Below, one piece after another: positions 1 to 8,386 of a stretch of 38,048 nt of DNA (its first letter is position 1; each line of letters opens with the position of its first letter). A program made the translations under genes and the position numbers. The DNA lies in contig CADECM010000058.1 of the NCBI GenBank assembly GCA_902825845.1, forward strand, positions 1 to 38,048. Direction: 5' to 3'. The DNA comes from an uncultured beta proteobacterium. GTDB lineage: Bacteria; Pseudomonadota; Gammaproteobacteria; Burkholderiales; SG8-41. The notes beneath the pieces were generated by a model, which saw only the letters and a program-made list of their open reading frames with translations, made no database searches and was not told where the DNA came from.

Positions 1-24
1 CGGGAGACGGGTCAGCCCGCGCAT
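1..24 (-). other. possible 5' end of a minus-strand gene leaving the window
   Basis: An ATG on the minus strand at 24-22 opens a frame that runs out of the window (it reads MRGLTRLP); a GTG at 30 is an alternative start. The only support is the AT-rich motif copy at 76-92, which lies about 50 nt upstream in the same orientation, as it does for the gene at 20199. No clear Shine-Dalgarno is visible and eight codons are too few to identify a product. It may not be a gene. Confidence 0.2.
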
Positions 25-75
25 GACGCGCACAATCGCCGACCCCAGGGCGCGCTGCGAGAATAGTGGAAATTA

Positions 76-92
76 CATAATTATTTGATTTT
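76..92 (-). repeat. AT-rich 17-nt motif, copy a
   Basis: On the minus strand this reads AAAATCAAATAATTATG. It is one of seven related words in this window with consensus AAAA(A/T)CAAATA(G/C)TTACG, all intergenic and conspicuous against GC-rich surroundings. It sits between the end of the MFS gene and the left edge. Its role is unknown: a promoter or 5'-leader element, or a short dispersed repeat. Confidence 0.55.
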
Positions 93-157
93 AAACACAT
101 TTATTTCGAGCAAGCAACCCGGGTATGCCCCCGCGCAACCGCAATCCCGGCGAGACC

Positions 158-1351
158 CTACGCCGGCTTCACCCTGCCCACCGGCACAATGCCGCAGTGG
201 ATCAGCAGCGCGCCGATGGAGGCCGCCATCGCGATCGCGCACACTGCGAGCCAGCCGTACATGGCAAATGCGCTGCTGGTGAGAAACGCGCCGACGGCGT
301 TGCCGCACCACACATGCATGCCGAAGATGGTGTTGGCGCGCGCGCGCGCGTCGGGCGCCGCGGCGTTGATCAGCGTTTGATTTGCCACCATCGCGGTGCG
401 CAGGCCGCAGTCGAGCAGAATGGCGCCCAACACCACGAAGGCGACCGATGTCGCCGCGAATCCGAATGCCAGCCAGGCGCTGATCATTACGCAGACGCCG
501 GTGGTGACCACCGGCACGGCGCCCGAGCGGTCCATCCAGCGCCCGGCCGGGCGCGCCACCAGGATGCCGGCCGCGCCCGGAATACCGATCAGCCCGGCTG
601 CCGCCGGGCCGACATGATGCAGCGTCGCCATCATGGTCGCGACCACCGCCCAGAATCCGCCGTAGCAAATGCCCAGCAAAAACTGTATTGCCGCCGCGCG
701 CCGCACGTTGCCGTGCTCGCGATAAAGGGTGAAGATCGAGCGCAGCAGATCGCGATACGACAGCCGCGAACTGGGGCGCGTGTGCGGCAGCCACGCCAGC
801 AAAGTGCCCACCAGCACGCAGTGCAGGCCGGTGGAAAACGCGTAGCTCCAGCGCCAGCCGAACTGCGCGGCGATCACGCCGCCGGCGATGCGGGCAAACA
901 GGATGCCGATGAACATCGCCATCAGTTGCGTGCCCACCGCGCGCCCGCGGTGTTGCGGCGGCGCAATGTCGACCACGATGGAAATGAACACCAGTCCCAC
1001 CGACGAACAAATGCCTGTGACCAGGCTCGCCGCCGCCAGCACCGCGATCGACGGCGCCATGGTCATCACCGCCTGTGCCATGCCGAGCACCGAGATCATG
1101 CCGATGATCAGCCAGCGCTTGTTGATGCGGTCGCCCAACGGCAGCAGGAAGGCGACGCCGATCAGCATGCCGCCAAACGATAAGGTCGGTATCCAGCCCA
1201 CCGCCGCGGGGCTCGCCTGAAACTCGCCGGCGATGGTGGCCAGCATCGGCGTCTGATAGTGAATGCCACCGGCGATGACAAATGCCGCGCCGATCAGCAG
1301 CGCGCCAAGTACGCGGTTGTTTGCGCTCAACGCCGGGTAAGTGCGGGGCAA
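158..1351 (-). CDS. MFS transporter
   Basis: The product is a 397-residue inner-membrane protein of alternating hydrophobic segments, the length and texture of a 12-helix major facilitator. A GDRINKR loop after helix 2 (around residue 73) fits the MFS signature between TM2 and TM3, and a polar central loop near residues 195-215 separates the two six-helix halves. The substrate cannot be read from the sequence; the N-half resembles drug or small-acid proton antiporters. The start is a TTG, chosen because AAAAGGA lies about seven nt upstream. The gene is divergent from the solute-binding protein gene at 1591, so the two may share a control region at 1352-1590. Confidence 0.85.
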   Translation of the reverse strand: MPRTYPALSANNRVLGALLIGAAFVIAGGIHYQTPMLATIAGEFQASPAAVGWIPTLSFGGMLIGVAFLLPLGDRINKRWLIIGMISVLGMAQAVMTMAPSIAVLAAASLVTGICSSVGLVFISIVVDIAPPQHRGRAVGTQLMAMFIGILFARIAGGVIAAQFGWRWSYAFSTGLHCVLVGTLLAWLPHTRPSSRLSYRDLLRSIFTLYREHGNVRRAAAIQFLLGICYGGFWAVVATMMATLHHVGPAAAGLIGIPGAAGILVARPAGRWMDRSGAVPVVTTGVCVMISAWLAFGFAATSVAFVVLGAILLDCGLRTAMVANQTLINAAAPDARARANTIFGMHVWCGNAVGAFLTSSAFAMYGWLAVCAIAMAASIGALLIHCGIVPVGRVKPA

Positions 1352-1390
1352 TGCCTGTCCTTTTGCAGCGAACGAAATAAAAAAGTAAAT

Positions 1391-1407
1391 AAAATCAATT
1401 AGTTACG
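1391..1407 (+). repeat. AT-rich 17-nt motif, copy b
   Basis: Reads AAAATCAATTAGTTACG. It lies in the divergent intergenic region, oriented toward the solute-binding protein gene whose probable start is about 180 nt downstream, and about 40 nt from the start of the MFS gene on the other strand. The preceding 20 bases are almost pure A/T. Confidence 0.6.
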
Positions 1408-1590
1408 GTCGTATGCGCGTCGCGCACAAAACGCATCGTTGGTGCCCGTAACAGCCTGGCGGCCGACGGTTCGATGCAAAGCGCTGGATTATCGCATCCC
1501 GGGTTTGCGCGGCGGCCATGGCGCAATCGGGATTCTTGAAGAAGTGATACATTGCCCGCATCCCGCAATCGCGCTGCAGCCATCACCACG

Positions 1591-2565
1591 ATGATCGGAA
1601 ACACACGCAGTTCACGACTCGCCGCCGTCACCATTGGCCTGTGCGTCACGGTGGCCTACGCACAGCCGGCGCAGTACCCGACGCGCCCTATCCGCGTCAT
1701 TTCGGGCTTTCCGCCGGGCAGCAGCGTGGATGTGGTGGGCCGATTCATGAGCACCCGGCTGGCCGAACGCCTGGGGCAGCAACTGGTCATCGACAACCGG
1801 CCCGGCGCCAGCGGCACCATCGGCGCCGATATCGCGGCGCGCGCAACGCCGGACGGTTATACCCTGTTTATCATGACCAGTTCACAGATCATGAGCGTGC
1901 CGGTTTTCAAGACATTACCGTACGATCCGGTCAAGGCGTTTACCGCGATCAGTCCGATCGGCAGAGGCCCGCTGATGCTGGTGTGCCATCCCGCGTTCGC
2001 GCCCAGAACGGTAAACGAACTGGTCGCGCTGGCGAAATCCAGGGCGGACGCGGTGACCTATTCGTCGGCGGGCATTGGCAGCATCAATCACTACGCCGGC
2101 GCCCTGTTCGCCAGCGCGGTGCGCGCGCAGATGCTGCATGTGCCGCACAAGGGCGGCGCGCCGGCGTTTCTGGCGGCGATGAGCGGCGAGGTCAACCTGA
2201 TGTTCGCCACGCTGCCGCTGTCGCTGAACCAGATACGCGCGGGGAAGGTGAAGGCGCTGGGCATCACGGCGTTGCAGCGTTCTTCGCTGGTGCCGAACGT
2301 GGCGCCTATCGCGGAATCGGTGCCGGGTTTTGAGGCGCGTACATGGTGGTCGGTGACCGGGCCCGCGGGCTTGCCGCCGGCCATCCTGAAGCGGCTGAAC
2401 ATGGAGATTGTCGGCATACTGAAGCAGCCCGAAGCCGCGCAGCGCCTGTCCGCCGAAGGCGCGGAACCGTGGCCACTCGGCAGCGCGGCCTTCACCCAGG
2501 TGTTGCACGCCGAACTGGAAAAATGGACGCGCGTGGCGCGCGAGATCGGCATTCGCGCCGAATGA
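1591..2565 (+). CDS. Bug-family (TctC-like) tripartite tricarboxylate transporter solute-binding protein
   Basis: A periplasmic binding protein of about 324 residues. An N-terminal signal peptide ends near AYA-QPAQYP. It is followed by the family hallmarks YPTRPIRVI, a glycine-rich pocket (GFPPGSSVDVVGR), IDNRPGASGTIGAD and ATPDGYTLF. The ATG at 1591 was preferred over an in-frame TTG at 1552 because it gives a standard signal peptide and nearly the same length as the two other Bug proteins here; neither start has a good ribosome site. Bug proteins bind carboxylates or amino acids for TctAB permeases, but no permease gene is nearby. The flavin monooxygenase gene follows after 16 nt, so the two are probably co-transcribed and the ligand may be that enzyme's substrate. 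Confidence 0.88.
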   Translation: MIGNTRSSRLAAVTIGLCVTVAYAQPAQYPTRPIRVISGFPPGSSVDVVGRFMSTRLAERLGQQLVIDNRPGASGTIGADIAARATPDGYTLFIMTSSQIMSVPVFKTLPYDPVKAFTAISPIGRGPLMLVCHPAFAPRTVNELVALAKSRADAVTYSSAGIGSINHYAGALFASAVRAQMLHVPHKGGAPAFLAAMSGEVNLMFATLPLSLNQIRAGKVKALGITALQRSSLVPNVAPIAESVPGFEARTWWSVTGPAGLPPAILKRLNMEIVGILKQPEAAQRLSAEGAEPWPLGSAAFTQVLHAELEKWTRVAREIGIRAE

Positions 2566-2581
2566 ACAACAAAGGAACCCC

Positions 2582-3637
2582 ATGAAATTCAGCAACTTCC
2601 TGTTTACGGCCTCGATGGACCCGAACAAGGACGATCAGGTCATCGACGAGGCGCTGCGCGAAGGGCAACTGTGCGATGAACTCGGCATGGACATGCTGTG
2701 GCTGGCGGAGCATCACTTTGACGGCATCTGCGCCTATGTCGATCCGGTGTCGTTCGCGGCTGCGCTGGCAGCGAGCACCAAGCGCATCCACATCGGCTTC
2801 GCGGTGGCGCAGATGTCGCTGCACCACCCGATCCGCATGGCCGAGCAGATGGCGCTGATCGACAACATCAGCAAGGGGCGGCTGCTGGTGGGGCTCGGAC
2901 GCGGCACCGCGTACAACGTCTACGACTATCAGGGCTATGGCATCGACCCGAAGGAAGCGTACGAACGCCTGCTCGAATCCGAAGACATCATGATCAAAGC
3001 CTGGACCACCGAGAACTACCACCACAAGGGCAAGTACTGGGACATCAAATTGCCGCAACTGCGCCCGCGCCCCTACACCAAGCCGCATCCGAACATCGTG
3101 CGCGCCTGCTCCGGCGAAGAGGCGATGCTCGGCATGGCGCGCGAAGGGCGGCCGTTCCTGATGAACATCCAGACCAATGAAACCACCCGCCAGCGCATGG
3201 ATCTGTATCGCAAGACCCTGCGCGATTCCGGTTACGATGAGGCGACAGTGGCGCGCAATGTCGACAATACCTGGGTTTGGCGCAACATCTTCGTCGGTGA
3301 AACCGATGCCGAAGCCGAGCGTATCGCGATGCCCGCATGGCACACGCAACAGGAATTCCGCGCCGCCATGCGCAAGAAGGTCTACGCCGAGCAGGGCCTG
3401 ATGCTGAAGGAAGAAAAAGTCACCCCGGCGCGCGATCAGCAGCAGCATTCGATCCTGTGCGGCTCCCCGGATACCGTGGCGGAGGCGATTGCCGAAATCG
3501 ACGACATCGGTGTCGGCGGCCTGATCCTGGTATTTCGCCTGGGGCCGATGCCGTATGACGTGGCGGCGCACAGCATCAAATTGTTCATGAGCAAGGTGGC
3601 GCCACAGTTTCAGCGCGGACCCGCTATCGCTGCGTGA
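2582..3637 (+). CDS. LLM class flavin-dependent oxidoreductase (luciferase-like monooxygenase)
   Basis: A 351-residue cytoplasmic protein of the bacterial-luciferase TIM-barrel superfamily. Family features are the start KFSNFLFTASMDP, the helix plus LWLAEHHFDGICAY, the IHIGFAVAQMSLHHPIRMAEQ block, the GRLLVGLGRG phosphate-binding strand, and a C-terminal GSPDTVAEAIAEI with GVGGLIL. These enzymes use reduced FMN and oxygen to oxidise small organics, with FMNH2 usually coming from a separate reductase. The start is supported by AAAGGA before the ATG. The substrate is unknown. Because LLM proteins include alkanesulfonate monooxygenases, a link to the sulfur genes elsewhere in the window is possible but unproven. 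Confidence 0.88.
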   Translation: MKFSNFLFTASMDPNKDDQVIDEALREGQLCDELGMDMLWLAEHHFDGICAYVDPVSFAAALAASTKRIHIGFAVAQMSLHHPIRMAEQMALIDNISKGRLLVGLGRGTAYNVYDYQGYGIDPKEAYERLLESEDIMIKAWTTENYHHKGKYWDIKLPQLRPRPYTKPHPNIVRACSGEEAMLGMAREGRPFLMNIQTNETTRQRMDLYRKTLRDSGYDEATVARNVDNTWVWRNIFVGETDAEAERIAMPAWHTQQEFRAAMRKKVYAEQGLMLKEEKVTPARDQQQHSILCGSPDTVAEAIAEIDDIGVGGLILVFRLGPMPYDVAAHSIKLFMSKVAPQFQRGPAIAA

Positions 3638-3799
3638 TTGGGACCGCCAGCGTATGGCGTGACACTCGCATGTAATGCAGTACGCCGTGCTTCCTGCACG
3701 CCACAGCGTCTTCGAATGCGTGACGCCGGGTGCGAAAACCGCTAGTATCGATGCATCTATTCCGGCCTGTTATGCATCGCGTTTTCGCAGCAGACGCGC

Positions 3800-5017
3800 T
3801 TGCCGTATCACTCACCGCTCGCACGTCTGAAAAGTTTACGCATTGTGAATCGCAATCTCTGGCTGATGGCCGCCGCGCAAGGCCTGTTCCTCACCAATAA
3901 TGTGTTGTTTGTTGCAGTCAACGGTCTGGTCGGCCTGTCACTGGCGCCGCATGGCTGGATGGCGACGCTGCCAATTTTGGGCTATGTGGTCGGCGGCGCG
4001 GTTTCCACCGGGCTGGTGGCGAAATCGCAGGCGCGCTGGGGACGCAAGACCTCGTTCCAGATCGGGCTGGTGGTCGCCTTTTTTTCGACGCTGCTGGCCA
4101 CGTATGCGGTAATCGACAGGAACTTCTGGCTGTTGGTGGTGGCCACGGTCATCGCCGGCTATTACAGCGCCAATGGCCAGCTGTACCGGTTTGCGGCGGC
4201 GGAACTGGCCGCGCCGGAATTCCGCGAGCGTGCCGTGTCGCTGGTGCTGGCCGGCGGCATCCTGGGCGGCGTGCTGGGGCCGAATCTGGCGAAGTGGACG
4301 CAACATGTGGGCAATGCGCCGTTTGCCGGCGCTTATGCCGCGCTGGCGGTGATCGCGGTGATTGCGATGGGCGTGATTTCGCTGGTGACCTTCCCGCCCG
4401 TCGTGCCGCGCAAGGCCGGCGCGAGCGGCGGCCGCCCGCTGTCGGTGATCATGCGCCAACCGGTGTTCATTGTGAGCACGGCGGCAGCGGCGCTGGGCTA
4501 CGGTGTGATGAACATCCTGATGGCAGCGTCGCCGATTGCCATGCAGGTATGCGGCCACCCGTTCAGCGACGCGGCGCTGGTGCTCGAATGGCATGTGATC
4601 GGCATGTTCGTGCCGGGGTTTTTTACCGGGCACTTGATCCGGCGTTTCGGCACCACCCCCATACTTGCGACGGGCGTGGCGCTGAACCTGTTGTCCATCG
4701 CCATCGCGCTGTCAGGCATCGACGTGATGCATTTTCTGATCTCAATGACGCTGGTGGGGGTGGGCTGGAACTTCCTGTTTACCGCGGGTACCGCGCTGTC
4801 GTTGCACGCCTACCAGCCCGAAGAAAAAGACAAGGCGCAGGGCGCAATCAATTTCTGCGTGTTCGTGGTGATGATGATCACGTCGTTTTCCTCGGGCGCG
4901 TTGGTTACCACGCAGGGCTGGACCCTGCTCAACTACATTTCGCTGATCCCGGTCGGGCTCACCGGCGTTGCCGTGCTGTGGTACGTGCTGCAGGGGCGGT
5001 CGCGCGTGCCCGCGTAG
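3800..5017 (+). CDS. MFS transporter
   Basis: An inner-membrane protein of up to 405 residues with about 12 hydrophobic segments. The first half has a loop KSQARWGRKTSFQ after TM2, matching the MFS TM2-TM3 signature. The second half begins after a loop near residues 198-215 (VVPRKAGASGG). The start is uncertain: TTG at 3800 gives 405 residues and GTG at 3845 gives 390, and neither has a strong Shine-Dalgarno. It lies 162 nt after the monooxygenase gene and is probably a separate transcript. No substrate can be inferred. It differs clearly in sequence from the MFS protein at 158-1351. Confidence 0.82.
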   Translation: MPYHSPLARLKSLRIVNRNLWLMAAAQGLFLTNNVLFVAVNGLVGLSLAPHGWMATLPILGYVVGGAVSTGLVAKSQARWGRKTSFQIGLVVAFFSTLLATYAVIDRNFWLLVVATVIAGYYSANGQLYRFAAAELAAPEFRERAVSLVLAGGILGGVLGPNLAKWTQHVGNAPFAGAYAALAVIAVIAMGVISLVTFPPVVPRKAGASGGRPLSVIMRQPVFIVSTAAAALGYGVMNILMAASPIAMQVCGHPFSDAALVLEWHVIGMFVPGFFTGHLIRRFGTTPILATGVALNLLSIAIALSGIDVMHFLISMTLVGVGWNFLFTAGTALSLHAYQPEEKDKAQGAINFCVFVVMMITSFSSGALVTTQGWTLLNYISLIPVGLTGVAVLWYVLQGRSRVPA

Positions 5018-5028
5018 CGGCGCTACGC
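5012..5028 (+). terminator. stem-loop over the stop codon of the second MFS gene
   Basis: GCGTAGC-GGC-GCTACGC is a perfect 7-bp stem with a 3-nt loop that includes the TAG stop. No T-run follows, so it is not a classic intrinsic terminator. It could stabilise the transcript end or assist Rho-dependent termination. A second GC-rich stretch follows directly. Confidence 0.3.
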
Positions 5029-5375
5029 CGGACGGCAGGGGGCCGACGCCCGGCGGGGTTCTCTCCATTCGAATCAGCGGCTTTGCGGCGGCTTTTGCCG
5101 GTCCGGGCCTTGATGGTGCATGGCGCATGGCGCCCTGCGTCGGCAGGACTGTGTATTTATGCACGCTGCGAATTTGAGCGCATTTTGAGTCTGATCGACG
5201 CTGGCGTATGATGGCCTTTCGGTTCAGCGGTACCTTGCCGGACGGTCCATTTCGCGGCGCTGCCCGGTACCCGGCAATCGCTGTGAAGTGTTTGGTCGGC
5301 CGGGAGCGCTGTTCCCGTTTGCATGCCCGTAGCAAGCGTACGTCATCCACCAACACCGCTTTTTTTGTGCAGACG
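5029..5375. other. intergenic stretch without a supported gene
   Basis: About 350 bases between the MFS gene and the probable start of the outer-membrane protein gene. The frame of that protein is open back to an ATG at 5208, but the translated extension (rich in Arg, Ser and Ala) has no signal-peptide character and is probably not translated. Nothing else recognisable was seen. Confidence 0.4.
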
Positions 5376-6233
5376 ATGCTATCGATTCGATTCACCAGCA
5401 CAGATGCGCTTAGCCTTGCGGCATCCCGGTTGTGCCCGGCGTTTGCGTGTGCCGCGGGATCGTGTGCGCGGTGGATTGTGCCGGCCATCGCAGCCCTTGC
5501 GCTGGGCACATTGCCGGCCCAGGCTCAGGTAAGCGACCTTCCGCCTGGCGAATTCGATGCCACCGACTACGGCAAATTCTCGGGCAGCCGCGGGCCCGAC
5601 TGGCGCAACATATTTGTCGGTACGGGTCAGGGGATCACCAACCGGCCCAGCCTATTCGGCGGCCTGCGCGAATCCCGGCGTCTTGGGCTGTTCGACAACG
5701 CGGCCTACCGCGGACTTTATATTCCGCTGGCGCCTACCTGGCGCGCGGCGATCGATACCAGCCTCTACCCGGTGCAGGGCGTGCTGACCCAATATACCTT
5801 CGGCGCACAGTTGAAAAAGCTGTTGCCGGGGGATTGGGTCGCCGGCGTCGGATTCCGGGTGAACGAATATCCGCGCGCGGCGAGCCAGACCAGCACCTTC
5901 TCGCTGGAACGCCACTGGGGTGATTTTGGCGCGGCGTACACGCTGTTTTCGGCCAAGCCGGATACGGGCGCCGCCGCACTGGCGCACCGCGCGCAGGTCA
6001 ACTACCGCTACGGCACCTCGGGCTCCGTGGGACTTTCCTTCACAACGGGCCGGGAGTTGGCGACCGATACCCCCACTTTCGCGCCTTACAGCACCGACGT
6101 GCGCAACTGGTCGCTTTCCGGACGGCACTGGTTCGCCCGCGACTGGGCGTTTACCTACGAAGCATTGAGCCAACGCCAGGGTGGTTTGGAGCGCCACGAG
6201 GGTCTGCGCCTCGGGCTGCGCTACCGCTTCTGA
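5376..6233 (+). CDS. YaiO-like outer-membrane beta-barrel protein
   Basis: From the chosen ATG the product is 285 residues. It has a long N-region, a hydrophobic stretch WIVPAIAALALGTLPAQAQ and a likely cleavage after AQA. The mature part has alternating aromatic and polar strands rich in Tyr, Trp, Arg and Gly, and ends in RYRF; a C-terminal aromatic residue is the usual signal for BAM-dependent insertion. The early GPDWRNIFVGTGQG segment and overall size suggest the YaiO outer-membrane family, though I recognise this only moderately well. An upstream ATG at 5208 is in frame but would put 56 extra residues before the signal. No Shine-Dalgarno is obvious for either. The gene appears monocistronic. 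Confidence 0.6.
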   Translation: MLSIRFTSTDALSLAASRLCPAFACAAGSCARWIVPAIAALALGTLPAQAQVSDLPPGEFDATDYGKFSGSRGPDWRNIFVGTGQGITNRPSLFGGLRESRRLGLFDNAAYRGLYIPLAPTWRAAIDTSLYPVQGVLTQYTFGAQLKKLLPGDWVAGVGFRVNEYPRAASQTSTFSLERHWGDFGAAYTLFSAKPDTGAAALAHRAQVNYRYGTSGSVGLSFTTGRELATDTPTFAPYSTDVRNWSLSGRHWFARDWAFTYEALSQRQGGLERHEGLRLGLRYRF

Positions 6234-6444
6234 TGCCCCCGGCGCGCCGCAGCGTTTTGCGCGCGCGCCGCATATCCCCCACGCCACTGCGCGCTGCCGC
6301 AAACGCCGGCGGGTGCGTCTTGCGCAACCGCGCCGGGCGTCCGTTTGGCGCGGGTTTATCAGCACTTCTCAGGGCACGCACAAAGGGGTAGTATTACCGC
6401 CACTTTATCGTCCCCATTTCGCGGGACATCATAAAATATTAAAT

Positions 6445-6461
6445 AAAAACAAATAGTTACG
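6445..6461 (+). repeat. AT-rich 17-nt motif, copy c, upstream of the 2-oxoacid oxidoreductase operon
   Basis: Reads AAAAACAAATAGTTACG, an exact match to the consensus. It ends 28 nt before the TTG start of the first operon gene, so it could lie in the promoter or 5' leader. It is preceded by an A/T-only run from about 6431. Confidence 0.6.
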
Positions 6462-6489
6462 TTACCTGGTTCCCACCCCGGAGTCCCGC

Positions 6490-8361
6490 TTGAAAGCCAC
6501 CGATATTACGCACCCCGATTACTTTCATAAAGTTGTCGATTGTCAGTACGCCTGTCCCGCACACACCCCTGTTCCCGAATATATCCGCATGATTGCGGCG
6601 GGTAAGTATGACGACGCGTACATGGTCAACTGGAAGTCGAATGTATTTCCCGGCATTCTCGGGCGCACCTGCGATCGTCCATGCGAGCCCGCGTGCCGCC
6701 GCGGCCGCGTGGAAGAGGGCAACGTCGAGATGCGCAAGCCCACCGAGCATGGTGAACCGAAGGCCGAGCCGGTGGCCATTTGCCGCTTGAAGCGCGTCGC
6801 TGCCGACAACAAAGCAAAGGACGGCGTTTCCAAACGCATGCCCAAGGCGCCCAAGCAGAAAAACGGCAAAAAGATTGCCTGCGTGGGCGCGGGTCCGGCC
6901 TCGCTCACCGTGGCGCGCGACCTCGCGCCGCTGGGCTATCACATCACCGTGTTCGAAGCCGATCCCAAGGCCGGCGGCTTCATGCGCACGCAGGTGCCGC
7001 GCTTCCGTTTGCCGGAGGAAGTGATCGACGAGGAATGCAACTACATTCTCGACATCGGCAACATCGATTACAAAGGCAATCATCGCATCGAGAGCATGAA
7101 GGCGCTGATGCAGGAAGGCTATGACGCCATCTTCGTCGGCACCGGCGCGCCGCGCGGGCGCGATCTGGACATTCCCGGCCGCATGGAGGCCGCTGCCAAT
7201 ATTCACATCGGCATCGACTGGCTGAACAGCGTGTCGTTCGAGCACATCAACAAGATCGGCAAGAAAGTGATCATCCTCGGCGGCGGCAACACCGCCATGG
7301 ACTGCTGCCGCTCCAGCAAGCGCCTCGGCGGCGAAGACGTCAAGGTGATCGTGCGCTCCGGCTACGAGGAAATGAAGGCCTCGCCGTGGGAGAAGGAAGA
7401 CGCAGTGGAGGAGGGCATTCCCATCCTCAACTTCCTGGTGCCCAAGGAATTCAAGCACGAGAACGGCAAGCTCGTGGGCATGACCTTCGATAAGGTCAAG
7501 GCCGAGTACGATGCCAAGGGCCGCCGCAATCTGGTGTCCACTGGCGAGCCGGAACACTTCTACCCGTGCGACGATGTGCTGGTGGCGATCGGTCAGGAGA
7601 ACGCCTTCCCGTGGATCGAGCGCGACATTGGCCTCGAGTGGGACAAGTGGGGCATGCCCAAGGTGGATACGGTGACAATGCAGTCGAATGTGCCCACCCT
7701 TTTCTTCGGCGGCGATGCGGCATTCGGTCCCAAGAACATCATCTGGGCGGTGGCACACGGCCACGATGCCGCGGTGTCGATCGACAAGTTCTGCCAGGGC
7801 GAAGATGTCAAGGAACGTCCCGACCCGATGACCAATCTGGTGTCACAGAAGATGGGCATCCACGAGTGGAGCTACGACAACGACATCTCGGATCAGCTGC
7901 GTAACCGCGTGCCATGGAAAGACAAGAAGCTCACGCTGAAGGATATCAAGGTAGAGGTTGAACTGGGGTTCGATGCGAAGTCAGGCTTTGCCGAAGCGCA
8001 ACGCTGCCTGAATTGCGATGTGCAGACCGTGTTCAGCGAAAAACTGTGCATCGAGTGTGACGCCTGCGTCGACATCTGCCCGATGGACTGCATCACCTTC
8101 ACGCCCAATGCCGAGGAAGCCGAACTGCGCGCGCAGCTGAGCGCACCCTCCCTGCACGCCGAGACACAGGATCTGTATGTGTCCAAGGAATTGCAGATGA
8201 CCGGGCGCATCATGGCCAAGGACGAAGATGTGTGCCTGCACTGTGGCCTGTGTGCCGAGCGCTGCCCCACCGGCGCGTGGGACATGCAGAAATACCTGAT
8301 CGAAATGACGCATGCCGGCCCGGCGTGCCACAAAAAGCCGCCGCAGAAAAAAGCCGCTTAA
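6490..8361 (+). CDS. FAD/NAD(P)- and Fe-S-binding subunit of a 2-oxoacid:acceptor oxidoreductase (glutamate-synthase-small-subunit-like)
   Basis: A 623-residue electron-transfer protein. Residues 1-120 resemble the Fe-S N-terminal domain of the glutamate synthase small subunit (Cys18, 22, 61, 65, 69). An FAD Rossmann motif VGAGPAS lies at 132-138 and an NAD(P) motif GGGNTAMD at 264-271. The C-terminus carries two ferredoxin-type clusters: Cys520/523/526/530 with Cys534, and Cys582/585/588/592. TTG is the start, with GGAG six nt upstream; the next in-frame ATG would remove the first cysteines. The gene leads an operon with the alpha and beta subunits 25 nt and about 2 kb downstream. By analogy with the gamma subunit of 2-oxoglutarate:NADP+ oxidoreductase of Azoarcus-type aromatic degraders, it would pass electrons from the TPP/Fe-S core to NAD(P)+. 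The acceptor is inferred. Confidence 0.85.
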   Translation: MKATDITHPDYFHKVVDCQYACPAHTPVPEYIRMIAAGKYDDAYMVNWKSNVFPGILGRTCDRPCEPACRRGRVEEGNVEMRKPTEHGEPKAEPVAICRLKRVAADNKAKDGVSKRMPKAPKQKNGKKIACVGAGPASLTVARDLAPLGYHITVFEADPKAGGFMRTQVPRFRLPEEVIDEECNYILDIGNIDYKGNHRIESMKALMQEGYDAIFVGTGAPRGRDLDIPGRMEAAANIHIGIDWLNSVSFEHINKIGKKVIILGGGNTAMDCCRSSKRLGGEDVKVIVRSGYEEMKASPWEKEDAVEEGIPILNFLVPKEFKHENGKLVGMTFDKVKAEYDAKGRRNLVSTGEPEHFYPCDDVLVAIGQENAFPWIERDIGLEWDKWGMPKVDTVTMQSNVPTLFFGGDAAFGPKNIIWAVAHGHDAAVSIDKFCQGEDVKERPDPMTNLVSQKMGIHEWSYDNDISDQLRNRVPWKDKKLTLKDIKVEVELGFDAKSGFAEAQRCLNCDVQTVFSEKLCIECDACVDICPMDCITFTPNAEEAELRAQLSAPSLHAETQDLYVSKELQMTGRIMAKDEDVCLHCGLCAERCPTGAWDMQKYLIEMTHAGPACHKKPPQKKAA

Positions 8362-8386
8362 ACTCCTGAATTACAGCCAACACTAC

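Noticed and set aside
125..1183. Long open frame (about 350 codons) on the plus strand opposite the first MFS gene
   Set aside because: Its translation is Arg/His/Ala-rich with no domain, as expected of an antisense shadow in GC-rich DNA. The minus-strand MFS frame has membrane segments and a ribosome site.
2492..3571. Long minus-strand open frame opposite the LLM monooxygenase gene
   Set aside because: The sequence lacks any recognisable domain and mirrors the codon structure of the plus-strand gene, which has clear family motifs and a Shine-Dalgarno.
6457..7764. Minus-strand open frame of about 435 codons over the FAD/Fe-S subunit gene
   Set aside because: His/Ala/Gly-rich and motif-free; the plus-strand gene has cofactor motifs along its whole length.
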